Positions 1-6,828 of a stretch of DNA of 8,015 nucleotides are shown in pieces. The notes beneath the pieces are model-generated. The model made no database searches. It saw nothing but the letters and a program-made list of their open reading frames with translations, and was not told where the DNA came from. Location: positions 1 through 8,015 of the forward strand of contig DAOVRB010000030.1 of NCBI GenBank assembly GCA_030628325.1, in the 5' to 3' direction. The translations under genes and the position numbers were made by a program. The stretch is from Methanomicrobiaceae archaeon. GTDB taxonomy: Archaea > Halobacteriota > Methanomicrobia > Methanomicrobiales > Methanomicrobiaceae. The first letter of the stretch is position 1; each line of letters begins with the position of its first letter.

Positions 1-45
1 CTGAGAAAAACTGAGAAAAACTGAGAAAAACTGAGAAAAACTGAG
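1..45 (-). terminator. Probable oligo-T terminator ladder behind dadD operon
   Basis: A transcript leaving the phosphorylase-dadD operon passes the dadD stop at 79 and, about 35-75 bases later, meets four TTTTT runs spaced 10 bases apart. Archaeal RNA polymerase is known to terminate at oligo-T tracts in the non-template strand without needing a hairpin. The placement fits a multi-site terminator. The function is inferred. Confidence 0.5.
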
Positions 46-50
46 GAGAA
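1..50. repeat. Tandem 10-bp repeat (CTGAGAAAAA), cut by window edge
   Basis: Four perfect head-to-tail copies of CTGAGAAAAA occupy 1-40, and a fifth degenerate copy (CTGAGGAGAA, 8/10) occupies 41-50. The array begins at the first base of the window, so its true length is unknown. The A5 tracts recur every 10 bp, close to one helical turn, an arrangement known to bend DNA. On the minus strand the unit reads TTTTTCTCAG, so the array also offers successive T5 tracts. Confidence 0.9.
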
Positions 51-78
51 ATAAGATTAGCCTAAGTGATGATCCTGT

Positions 79-1407
79 TCACTCTTCTTTTGCACGGCCG
101 ACCAGACTTTCTGCAACCATTTCTGCCCTTGATAATATTTCTTCCTCACCGGGTACTTCTCTTTCAGACATCAGAACCCTTCCGTCACAGATTACTGTAT
201 TCACAGCATTTCCGTTGCAGGAATAGACAACATTGGATACAGGGTTATGGAGCGGAGTCATGCATGCGCAGTTTCTGTCAATGAGAATTATGTCAGCTGC
301 CTCACCCTGTTCTATTCTGCCGTTTCCAAATCCAAGAGCTTTCTTGCCTGCGGAAGTTGCCATTGCCAGTGTCTCCCCTGCAGGCAGAAGGGTATCGGAA
401 TTCCAGTAGAATTTCTGCAGGAGTGCGGCAGTTTTCATCTCTTCTGAGAGGTCAAGGTTGTTGTTTGATGAACATCCGTCTGTTCCGAGAGTGACATTTG
501 CACCTGCGTCCTTTAGCCACTGGTATGGCATTGCCCTGTTTACTGCGAGTTTCATGTTGCTTGCAGGGTTATGTGAGACATGGACTCCCTTTTTTCCAAG
601 AATTCTGCACTCTTTTTCATCAAGCCAGCAACAGTGAGCGGCAATAGTGCGGGAAGAGAGGCAGTTGCATTTATCCAGAAGTTCTGCGGGGCGCATGGCA
701 TGTTCATTAATACAGTCGTTCACTTCTTTTTCTGTCTCGCTCAGGTGAATGTGCAGTTTGATATCTTCTTCTTCACTGTATGCTGAGCACCATTCCAGAG
801 CGTCTTTTGAGACGGTATATGGAGCATGCGGACCTACTGCACCTTTAATCCGCGGGTTGTTCATGGATTTAATATATGAAATGAGTTTTTTTGTTGAGGC
901 AATTTCGCTGTCACGTTTTTCTTCATTACCAAAATCGATAAACCCGTGAGAAAGCACAGCTTTCATTCCGGTTTCATCCACTGCACGTGCGGCATCTTCC
1001 ATGAAGAAGTACATGTCATTGAAAGCAACAGTTCCGCTTTTGATCATCTCCAGACAGGCGAGTTTTGTTCCCCAGTACACATCTTCACCTGTCAGATGTG
1101 CTTCAAGTGGCCAGATCTTTTCTGTCAGCCATTCGTGCAGGTGCATGTCATCTGCGTATCCGCGCAGTAATGTCATTGCAGCATGGGTATGGGTGTTAAC
1201 CAGACCCGGAAGCGCTATCTTTCCTGATGCGTCTATGATGAATTCTGCGTCACTCCTGTGCACTGTTCTCGTATTTTCGCTGAGATCTTCGATTTTTCCG
1301 TCTGCGCTTATGAATATGTCAACTGTTTTGCCGTTAAGTAACACACCTGCAATCAGGATTGAGGCGCCGCCCCTGTAGATATCTGAATATTCCTTGTATT
1401 CATTCAT
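79..1407 (-). CDS. dadD: 5'-deoxyadenosine/SAH/MTA deaminase-type amidohydrolase (DadD family)
   Basis: A 442-residue cytosolic amidohydrolase predicted to hydrolyse the 6-amino group of adenosine-type nucleosides (5'-deoxyadenosine, methylthioadenosine, S-adenosylhomocysteine) to the inosine forms. Visible motifs match the TrzF/MtaD/DadD family: NTHTH with metal ligands H73 and H75, RGYADDMHL after it, E102 in the PLEA stretch, GPHAPYT with H194, HIHLSET with H221 and catalytic E224, AHCCW with H258, and GTDGCSSNNNLD with metal ligand D310. The length is near the usual 420-435, with about 15 extra residues before the first strand. The ATG overlaps the phosphorylase stop as ATGA, with GGAG 8 bases upstream inside that gene, so translation is probably coupled. 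DadD is known in Methanocaldococcus as a recycler of the radical-SAM product 5'-deoxyadenosine. The family is clear; the preferred substrate cannot be read from sequence. Confidence 0.9.
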   Translation of the reverse strand: MNEYKEYSDIYRGGASILIAGVLLNGKTVDIFISADGKIEDLSENTRTVHRSDAEFIIDASGKIALPGLVNTHTHAAMTLLRGYADDMHLHEWLTEKIWPLEAHLTGEDVYWGTKLACLEMIKSGTVAFNDMYFFMEDAARAVDETGMKAVLSHGFIDFGNEEKRDSEIASTKKLISYIKSMNNPRIKGAVGPHAPYTVSKDALEWCSAYSEEEDIKLHIHLSETEKEVNDCINEHAMRPAELLDKCNCLSSRTIAAHCCWLDEKECRILGKKGVHVSHNPASNMKLAVNRAMPYQWLKDAGANVTLGTDGCSSNNNLDLSEEMKTAALLQKFYWNSDTLLPAGETLAMATSAGKKALGFGNGRIEQGEAADIILIDRNCACMTPLHNPVSNVVYSCNGNAVNTVICDGRVLMSEREVPGEEEILSRAEMVAESLVGRAKEE

Positions 1408-2075
1408 TTCAGTTTCTCCACAATATTCTCTAAAATTCTTTCAGTTCTCTCTTTATTTTCTTTTGCAGTCTTCAGTATATGTTCGTACGTCAGGACTTCA
1501 TGATTTAACCCGTGTGCGTAGTTGTCTACCATACATATTGCTGCGAATTTCATCTCCAGTTCTTTTGCAAGGGTCGCTTCACTTGCAAGCGTCATACCCA
1601 CAACATCGGCAAATTCCACAAGTGCTTTCACCTCTGATACAGTCTCTATCCTGGGCCCTCTGGTCTGCGCATATACACCGCCTTTTTTTGCTTCAGGTAT
1701 CAGTTCTGCAAGAACTGAACTGAGTTTCTCATCGATTTCCGGCATAACATGATCAATTGCATGATCGTGGATGGACGGGATGTCTGTTGTGCTCATATAA
1801 TCAGTGGGTATTACAATTGAGCCGGGTTGAATCTCTTTTTTCAGGGAGCCTACTGAACCAAATGCAACAATTCTGTCAACCCCGGTTATTGCAAGTGCTG
1901 CAAGTGAGGCCCGGAAATTTATCCTGTGCGGGGGGAGGCTGAACTGGTGTCGCATCAATAATGCAATTTCACCCAGATGTACTTCAGCAGTGCCAAATGG
2001 TGTCGCAACTGTCTTTTTTTCAAGGTCCGGCAGGTCGGAGAAGAGAAGGCTGGTTCCTCCTATGATTCCAAGCAT
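1404..2075 (-). CDS. 6-oxopurine nucleoside / 5'-methylthioinosine phosphorylase (MTAP/PNP family 2)
   Basis: A 223-residue member of the MTAP/PNP family, which cleaves purine nucleosides with phosphate to a free base and sugar 1-phosphate. Motifs in order: phosphate loop GGTS (6-9), RH (42-43), PPHRINFRA (48-56), GPRIET (140-145), VGMTLASEA (159-167) and VDNYAHG (183-189). The last differs from the TDYD of true MTA phosphorylases: one of the two Asp that contact a 6-amino group is absent, which favours a 6-oxopurine substrate such as methylthioinosine, inosine or guanosine. It is first in an operon with the deaminase, whose product would be its substrate, giving an MTA to MTI to hypoxanthine plus methylthioribose-1-P route like that in Methanocaldococcus. 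It is some 30 residues shorter than typical relatives, but all motifs are present. The start is fixed by AGGAGG 8 bases upstream. Exact substrate is inferred. Confidence 0.88.
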   Translation of the reverse strand: MLGIIGGTSLLFSDLPDLEKKTVATPFGTAEVHLGEIALLMRHQFSLPPHRINFRASLAALAITGVDRIVAFGSVGSLKKEIQPGSIVIPTDYMSTTDIPSIHDHAIDHVMPEIDEKLSSVLAELIPEAKKGGVYAQTRGPRIETVSEVKALVEFADVVGMTLASEATLAKELEMKFAAICMVDNYAHGLNHEVLTYEHILKTAKENKERTERILENIVEKLK

Positions 2076-2083
2076 AAGGAAAG

Positions 2084-2089
2084 CCTCCT
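2084..2089 (-). promoter_or_regulatory. Strong Shine-Dalgarno of the phosphorylase gene
   Basis: On the minus strand AGGAGG lies 8 bases before the ATG at 2075. This confirms the start and implies that the mRNA has a leader of at least about 15 bases. Confidence 0.8.
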
Positions 2090-2169
2090 GTTGTACCCGG
2101 ATTTAAATGTGAATGTTATGTGGTTCATAAATCATAATTTCCTTCATTAGGTCAGTCAAAAGTATGTCT

Positions 2170-2175
2170 GTTATA
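2170..2175 (-). promoter_or_regulatory. Candidate TATA box for phosphorylase-dadD operon
   Basis: On the minus strand AGTATAAC places a TATAA-type box about 95 bases before the start codon, giving a predicted transcription start near 2148 and a leader of about 70 bases. Another A+T-rich candidate lies nearer, around 2124-2133 (TGATTTATGA on the minus strand). A 6-bp inverted repeat (CTCATG at 2215-2220, CATGAG at 2238-2243) lies further upstream. The box was chosen because TATAA-type boxes occur at the other intergenic promoters here; evidence is weak. Confidence 0.3.
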
Positions 2176-2241
2176 CTGAAATATCTCTCTCTTGATTTGT
2201 GCCGGATAGAGGGCCTCATGATGGATCTTTGATTCAGCATG

Positions 2242-2273
2242 AGTTCAAGAAGTGACGTTCGTAACTATAATTT
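2242..2273 (+). promoter_or_regulatory. Shared 32-bp promoter element, copy 1 (upstream of bactofilin-like gene)
   Basis: This stretch matches the minus strand of 7745-7776 at 31 of 32 positions; the only difference is position 8 (G here, A there). It contains an imperfect palindrome GTgACGttCGTaAC (2252-2265) directly followed by TATAAT (2266-2271). If TATAAT is the TATA box, transcription would begin near 2292, about 44 bases before the ATG at 2336. The palindrome sits where TFB contacts the BRE, so a bound regulator would be expected to affect initiation. The sequence match is direct; the promoter role is inferred. Confidence 0.6.
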
Positions 2274-2300
2274 GTGCAACCCGATCAAAAACACTGATAT

Positions 2301-2328
2301 GCCTTTGAATTAAACATTCAACAAAGGC
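2301..2328 (+). promoter_or_regulatory. Leader inverted repeat overlapping the ribosome binding site
   Basis: GCCTTTG (2301-2307) pairs with CAAAGGC (2322-2328), a perfect 7-bp stem with a 14-base A+T-rich loop. The right arm contains most of the only Shine-Dalgarno-like sequence of the next gene (AGGCGA, 2325-2330, 5 bases before the ATG at 2336). In RNA the stem could mask ribosome binding. Role inferred. Confidence 0.35.
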
Positions 2329-2335
2329 GACTGAT

Positions 2336-3193
2336 ATGGAGAACAGCGTTCATGAATGGCTCTGGCAGTGCAATCTTCCTGATAATACGGAACTTCAGGA
2401 GCATACGCTGAAAACCGACCGGAGCATCGTTATTGGTGAGAGGTGTAAAATTGATTATGGCCTCCAGGGCGAAGATGTGATTGTCTGTGAATTCAGTTCG
2501 ATAAACGGTAATATACACGCAGGCGGGGATATTCGTATTGACAACTGGTGTGTCATCCAGGGTGATGTCTATACGGAATCAGATGCGTTTCTTGGCGAGG
2601 GTGTAAAAATCCTTGGGAGGCTTATTGTCAAAGGAGATCTTGATATTGGTGACAATGTCCAGATTGAGAAGGGTTTTGAGGCAAAGGGGTGGATTTCCAT
2701 AAGAAACCCCATGCCTGTTGTCACATATATTATTCTCTACTTAATCACCCTTCTTGGAATTGAGAAGGAGAACGAGATAAATTCAGTCATGCAGAATCTT
2801 TTTGGTTATGATGATGAGGAGGATGAAAGTGGTGAAATTATAGTTCCCCTGATGATTCCCGCACACTCTGTTCTGAACATGGATTTTTTTTCAGTTCCAA
2901 AAGGCATCTCAATTGGTTCAGACTGCAGGCTTTACGGGAACATCAGAGCCGGTTCAATATCGATACAGGAGAACAACACAATATTTGGCAGTATGAGGGC
3001 AGAGAATACTGTTTCAATCTCTAAAGGATCGGTTGTTCATGGAGATGTGGTTGCAGGCGGAGATGTGGATGTTACTCAGAATGTACATATTCTGGGGGAT
3101 ATTCATTGCAGGAACCTCTCCATCCATGAAGATGCCCGTCTTGATGGCACTATAAAGGCACCCGGCGGTGTTAAAATCGTGAGAGACTCATGA
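2336..3193 (+). CDS. Bactofilin-like polymer-forming beta-helix protein
   Basis: A 285-residue protein of the polymer-forming (CcmA/bactofilin-like, formerly DUF583) type. Residues about 29-124 and 178-282 are two blocks of short repeats alternating hydrophobic and small residues with G-D/G-N turns (for example INGNIHAGGDIRIDN, IQGDV, VHGDVVAGGDVDV, ILGDIH), as expected for rungs of a right-handed beta-helix. They are separated by one strongly hydrophobic stretch (about 126-142, VVTYIILYLITLLGI) and an acidic linker (159-167, DDEEDESGE). No signal peptide is seen at the N-terminus. Bactofilins polymerise without nucleotide and scaffold membrane or wall functions in bacteria; archaeal roles are little known. 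The internal hydrophobic segment could hold it at the membrane. It is followed by a coupled methyltransferase-like gene (ATGA overlap), so the two probably work together. Weak SD AGGCGA precedes the start. Family fairly sure, function unknown. Confidence 0.75.
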   Translation: MENSVHEWLWQCNLPDNTELQEHTLKTDRSIVIGERCKIDYGLQGEDVIVCEFSSINGNIHAGGDIRIDNWCVIQGDVYTESDAFLGEGVKILGRLIVKGDLDIGDNVQIEKGFEAKGWISIRNPMPVVTYIILYLITLLGIEKENEINSVMQNLFGYDDEEDESGEIIVPLMIPAHSVLNMDFFSVPKGISIGSDCRLYGNIRAGSISIQENNTIFGSMRAENTVSISKGSVVHGDVVAGGDVDVTQNVHILGDIHCRNLSIHEDARLDGTIKAPGGVKIVRDS

Positions 3194-4020
3194 AAATTAA
3201 ACATTTTTTTGAACTGGATGCAGTTGAATGCATAGAACCTTCATATTCCGCACTACCTGATGATTATTATACATCTGTTACAGTTGAGACGGATGCAGAT
3301 GAAGGGCGTCTTTTAGTGGATGAGGGGGAGTATCCGATTGCTGTTGCCCTTCACGGCAAAGACGGGTGGTTTCTCTCAAATTTTGTGTTCAGGACTGTGA
3401 CTGCAGATCTGATTGAAAAGGTTCATGATCTCGGGGTGGATGTATATCAGGAACCCGGTTCTGCCTGGGTATCTGCCTTAAGAGAGTATTATAGTGAAAA
3501 AATAACTGAAGAAATTCTGCCAGCTCATGAGGACAACCGCCCCGGGAGAGATGACCTGATCAGGGAACTTATTGGGGATATCTGGGGGAAACGCGTGGGG
3601 ATTCAGTGTATTGACTGTTGTTGTGGTTCCGGGGTGGTCTCTTCGGTACTGAGAGAATATGGCATGAAACCTCTTTCATATGATAATGATCCTGCGTTAT
3701 TGTCACTGGGCCTTGCATCAGGACGCCTTCTTCCGGATGAAACGATGTGGATTGACGGTACACTGGCTTCGGCATATATGTCGCCTGTTGATGCAGGTAT
3801 CGGGTGCATGCTGGGAGATATTACTAACTTCAATGCCGGAATGTGGGAGGAGATTGTTGGTGAATTACTGGTTCTTACAAAAGAAACAGTGATCACTGTG
3901 GCAACCAGACCCGAAGTTCTCAGGGTTGAAGAATGGTGTAAATCAGCAGGACGCAATGTGGAAATATTTGAAAACGAACGTGACCCTATTTATGACCGCT
4001 GGGTTTGTCTTGCAAAATAA
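3190..4020 (+). CDS. Putative class I SAM-dependent methyltransferase, substrate unknown
   Basis: A 276-residue protein. The C-terminal half (about 119-276) looks like a Rossmann methyltransferase: residues 140-152 read CIDCCCGSGVVSS, matching motif I (D-x-x-C/G-x-G-S-G), followed 13-15 residues later by SYDND (D165/D167), the expected acidic end of strand 2 that binds the ribose of SAM. No NPPY or DPPY motif is seen, so a base N-methyltransferase is not supported. Residues 1-115 form a separate domain of mixed strands and helices that I do not recognise. The start codon overlaps the bactofilin-like stop as ATGA, so it is probably translated by coupling. Three consecutive cysteines (143-145) in the binding loop are unusual. 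A non-catalytic SAM-fold protein is possible, since only motif I and the acidic residue are recognisable. Confidence 0.65.
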   Translation: MKIKHFFELDAVECIEPSYSALPDDYYTSVTVETDADEGRLLVDEGEYPIAVALHGKDGWFLSNFVFRTVTADLIEKVHDLGVDVYQEPGSAWVSALREYYSEKITEEILPAHEDNRPGRDDLIRELIGDIWGKRVGIQCIDCCCGSGVVSSVLREYGMKPLSYDNDPALLSLGLASGRLLPDETMWIDGTLASAYMSPVDAGIGCMLGDITNFNAGMWEEIVGELLVLTKETVITVATRPEVLRVEEWCKSAGRNVEIFENERDPIYDRWVCLAK

Positions 4021-4042
4021 TCCCTGGTCGCGGTTTAACAAC

Positions 4043-4059
4043 TATTTTTCCTTATTATT
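4043..4059 (+). terminator. T-rich archaeal terminator of bactofilin-like/methyltransferase operon
   Basis: TATTTTTCCTTATTATT begins about 23 bases after the methyltransferase stop. It has a T5 run and is pyrimidine/AT rich, with no obvious hairpin before it, which is typical for factor-independent archaeal termination. It separates the operon from the next promoter. Confidence 0.45.
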
Positions 4060-4087
4060 CAACGATTCAAGTGTGTCCCTTTCTGTA

Positions 4088-4122
4088 TGGTATGTATACC
4101 AGACTGACAGCCATTGCAATGG
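4088..4122. promoter_or_regulatory. Two palindromes upstream of the U32 gene promoter
   Basis: CCATTGCAATGG (4111-4122) is a perfect 12-bp palindrome. TGGTA-TGTA-TACCA (4088-4101) is a second dyad with perfect 5-bp arms. The first ends 11 bp before a TATAAT box, a usual location for an archaeal activator or repressor site. The binding factor is unknown. Confidence 0.4.
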
Positions 4123-4133
4123 TGTTTATGAAG

Positions 4134-4139
4134 TATAAT
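4134..4139 (+). promoter_or_regulatory. Candidate TATA box of the U32 gene
   Basis: TATAAT lies 46 bases before the end of the leader; transcription would start near 4160, leaving a leader of about 26 bases that includes GGTGA (4174-4178), 7 bases before the ATG at 4186. A second AT-rich candidate (TATATTAT, 4147-4154) is too close to the start to allow a leader with this SD. Confidence 0.45.
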
Positions 4140-4185
4140 TACTGCGTATATTATCTGTAGGAATTGCAGAAATGGTGAGTAGTAC

Positions 4186-6828
4186 ATGACATATGGCAGT
4201 ATACCCGAACTCCTTGCTCCTGCCGGTTCTCCTGAGGCGCTCCGTGCCGCTGTTGCCGCCGGTGCGGATGCAGTGTACCTGAGCGGGCAACAGTTTGGTG
4301 CCCGGAGATTTGCGGCCAATTTTGATGAAAAAGCTCTCAGGGATGCTGTTTGTTATTGTCATCTGAGGGGTGTGTCGGTTTATGTGACCGTCAACACTCT
4401 CATACGTGATGATGAACTTGTCCGGGCGGCTGACGAATTGCTGTGGCTTTACGAAACAGGTGTTGATGCTGTTCTGATCCAGGATGCCGGGCTGGTTTCG
4501 GTTGCACACACGGTGGTGCCTGACCTGATACTGCATGCCTCAACACAGATGACAATTCACAATTCTGAAGGTGTCGTCCGGGCAGCGAAACATGGTATCC
4601 GGCGGCTGGTATTGCCACGTGAACTGTCAGTCCCTGAAATTGAACGAATACATAAGCCGTCTGAGAAAGTGGATGTCGGCCTTGAGGTATTTATCCATGG
4701 TGCCCTGTGCTACTGCTATTCAGGGCAGTGCCTTTTCTCTTCAATGCTCGGTGGCAGGAGTGGTAATCGTGGGATGTGTGCCCAGCCCTGTAGAAAACCG
4801 TACGAACTCGTAAAGGGTTTTTTGGATGAGTATGGCAGGTCCGTTTCATTAATGACTATACATGCAGATGGTAACTATCTCCTGTCACCACGTGATCTTT
4901 GTACATATCCACGGCTGGATGAAGTGCTTAAGGCACCTGTTCACTCCTTAAAGATAGAAGGGAGGATGAAATCTCCCAAATATGTTGCAATAGTTGTATC
5001 TGTGTACAGAAAAGCACTTGATGCCATTTTTAACGGTAAATGGAACCCCTCACCTGAGGATTTAACAGACCTGATGATGGTTTTTAACCGTGATTTTACC
5101 TGTGGTTATCTGCTTGGTGATAAGGGTCTGGACCTGATGGGCCACGAACGACCGGACAACAGGGGAATTGAGATAGGTGAGGTCGCAGATTACAACCAGA
5201 GGTCAGGTGAGGCTTTAGTCACGCTGAATGGAAGTCTGTTGCCTGCCGCGGGTGACGGGATTGTATTCAGACAGATGAAGTCCGGTTCTGAGGATGTCGG
5301 GATGACGATTCGGCCTCCGTTTAATGTCAGAGCCAATCTTCTGAAAATCTGTGTGCCTGCACCCATAACACCCGGATCGAAAGTTTACCTTACAACAAGA
5401 GTCTCATTAAACCGGCGTGCAAAAGAGATTATTGAATACAGGGCAGGTAATTCAGAAAGGCGGGTGGAACTGGATCTAACAGTTCAATGGGATGGGGGTA
5501 CCCCTATACTGTCCGGTGTAGCCTGGTGTGGCAGAGGGCCTGTTGATGTTGAAATGAAGGGGGAGTTCAGCATGGAACCCGCGCGAAACCGTCCGCTGAC
5601 TTCTGAAAATATTGAGGGGATGCTTAGAAAAACAGGTGATACGCCCTTCATAATCAGGAACCTTAATCTGGATTATCCTGGTGGGTTGTTTGCCCCTGTC
5701 AGCATGATAAACAATCTCAGGCGGTCGTTTCTTACACTTGTGGAAGAACGGATAAATGAAGCATACAGGCCTTCACCCGATGATGTGGCTGATGCAGGTA
5801 AGAGGCTTGATGATTTCAAATCAGAGCTGAATTCGGTAAAAGAAAGCAAAAAAATTAAAGCAAAATGCACAATTGCTCTCTCGGCCTATGCGAACACCCT
5901 GGATGGTGTTTTTGGAGCTGTTAAAGGCGGGTGCCGCTATATTTACTTTGAACCTGAAATTGTCCTTTCAGACCGCAAAGCGAATATTTACGGTGTCTGT
6001 AATCAGTTGTCATTAATCGATGAAATCAGGAAGGCGGCAGTATACTGTATGGAAAACATGGCAGAACTCTACTGGAAATGGCCACGTATTACAACAATGA
6101 AATTCCTCGATTTTGCAGTCCCTCTGATCCCTGAAATGCAGACTGCAGGGATATCCGGCATCATGGTCGAGAACCCGGGTACAGCAGAGGCAATTCGTGC
6201 AAAAGCGCCTGGAATACCTGTACTGGGCTCAGTGGGTCTCAATATATTCAATCATTTGTCAGTAAAATGTCTGAGTGATATATTTTCACATGTTACATTG
6301 TCTCAGGAACTATCCATTGAACAGATAAAGGAACTTATTCACAGTCTGCGTTCCTCCTCATTCTCCTCCTATACCAGTGAGATGAAAGTGGAATGTATTG
6401 TACAGGGGCCCGTTGAACTGATGGTTACAAAAGACTGCCTGCTTTCGTCAGTTTCAGGCTGTGGTGCCTGCAGGGCTAAAAAAGAAAAAACCTGGTGGGG
6501 TATTCGTGACAGGCACGGGGCTGTTTTCCCGGTATCTGTGGACGGCGAATGCTATACACACATCTATAATTCAGTAGAGACCTGTCTTGTGGATGACATT
6601 CCCGCTCTTATTGATGCCGGTGTGGATTCAATCGCCATTGATTGCCGTAACAAAACCGGGGCGTATGCAGAAGAAATGGCATCTCTTTACAGTTCAGGTA
6701 TCAGTGTTGCAGAAATAGGTGAGTCCGGTATGAAAAAAGAGTTGAACCGGCTAAAAGAAAAGGTCCGCAACATCTCTGCCGGAGGAATTACAAAAGGGCA
6801 TTTCCAGAGTCCCCTGAAAGAAAAATAG
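4186..6828 (+). CDS. U32-family protein with DUF3656-like domain, probable RNA C5-hydroxylase (RlhA-like)
   Basis: An 880-residue protein. Residues 7-260 form a U32 barrel: PELLAPAGS (7-15), GADAVYLSG (26-34), QMTIHNSEGV (121-130), then the cysteine motif EVFIHGALC...GQC...CAQPC with C175, C182, C198 and C202 (spacing 6, 15 and 3), ending in SLKIEGRMKSP (254-264). U32 proteins such as E. coli RlhA and TrhP use these cysteines for an iron-sulfur cluster and hydroxylate rRNA C2501 or tRNA U34; the old 'peptidase' label is doubtful. Residues about 330-530 resemble the DUF3656 region of RlhA. Residues 560-840 form a further part with QGPVELMVTKDC (739-751), C759, C762, C789 and THIYNSVETCL (791-801), which looks like a second U32 half. 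At 880 it is over 200 residues longer than RlhA. It stands alone between two terminators. Family certain; rRNA substrate inferred. Confidence 0.85.
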   Translation: MTYGSIPELLAPAGSPEALRAAVAAGADAVYLSGQQFGARRFAANFDEKALRDAVCYCHLRGVSVYVTVNTLIRDDELVRAADELLWLYETGVDAVLIQDAGLVSVAHTVVPDLILHASTQMTIHNSEGVVRAAKHGIRRLVLPRELSVPEIERIHKPSEKVDVGLEVFIHGALCYCYSGQCLFSSMLGGRSGNRGMCAQPCRKPYELVKGFLDEYGRSVSLMTIHADGNYLLSPRDLCTYPRLDEVLKAPVHSLKIEGRMKSPKYVAIVVSVYRKALDAIFNGKWNPSPEDLTDLMMVFNRDFTCGYLLGDKGLDLMGHERPDNRGIEIGEVADYNQRSGEALVTLNGSLLPAAGDGIVFRQMKSGSEDVGMTIRPPFNVRANLLKICVPAPITPGSKVYLTTRVSLNRRAKEIIEYRAGNSERRVELDLTVQWDGGTPILSGVAWCGRGPVDVEMKGEFSMEPARNRPLTSENIEGMLRKTGDTPFIIRNLNLDYPGGLFAPVSMINNLRRSFLTLVEERINEAYRPSPDDVADAGKRLDDFKSELNSVKESKKIKAKCTIALSAYANTLDGVFGAVKGGCRYIYFEPEIVLSDRKANIYGVCNQLSLIDEIRKAAVYCMENMAELYWKWPRITTMKFLDFAVPLIPEMQTAGISGIMVENPGTAEAIRAKAPGIPVLGSVGLNIFNHLSVKCLSDIFSHVTLSQELSIEQIKELIHSLRSSSFSSYTSEMKVECIVQGPVELMVTKDCLLSSVSGCGACRAKKEKTWWGIRDRHGAVFPVSVDGECYTHIYNSVETCLVDDIPALIDAGVDSIAIDCRNKTGAYAEEMASLYSSGISVAEIGESGMKKELNRLKEKVRNISAGGITKGHFQSPLKEK

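Noticed and set aside
1..50. CRISPR-like array
   Set aside because: The units are 10 bp and directly adjacent, with no spacers, so this is a simple tandem repeat.
1001..1378. Plus-strand open frame of 125 codons
   Set aside because: It lies wholly antisense to the catalytic-motif-bearing dadD gene, has no SD and shows no family motif.
2215..2243. CTCATG/CATGAG inverted repeat in the 2076-2335 gap
   Set aside because: Six-bp arms 17 bases apart are expected by chance at this length, and it lies outside both predicted promoters' core regions.
2299..2313. Four-codon upstream frame (M-P-L-N-stop) before the bactofilin-like gene
   Set aside because: It has no SD and lies very near the predicted transcript start, so it is most likely chance.
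4126..4536. Minus-strand open frame of 136 codons overlapping the U32 start
   Set aside because: It runs through the U32 promoter, SD and conserved N-terminal barrel; no SD or domain supports it.
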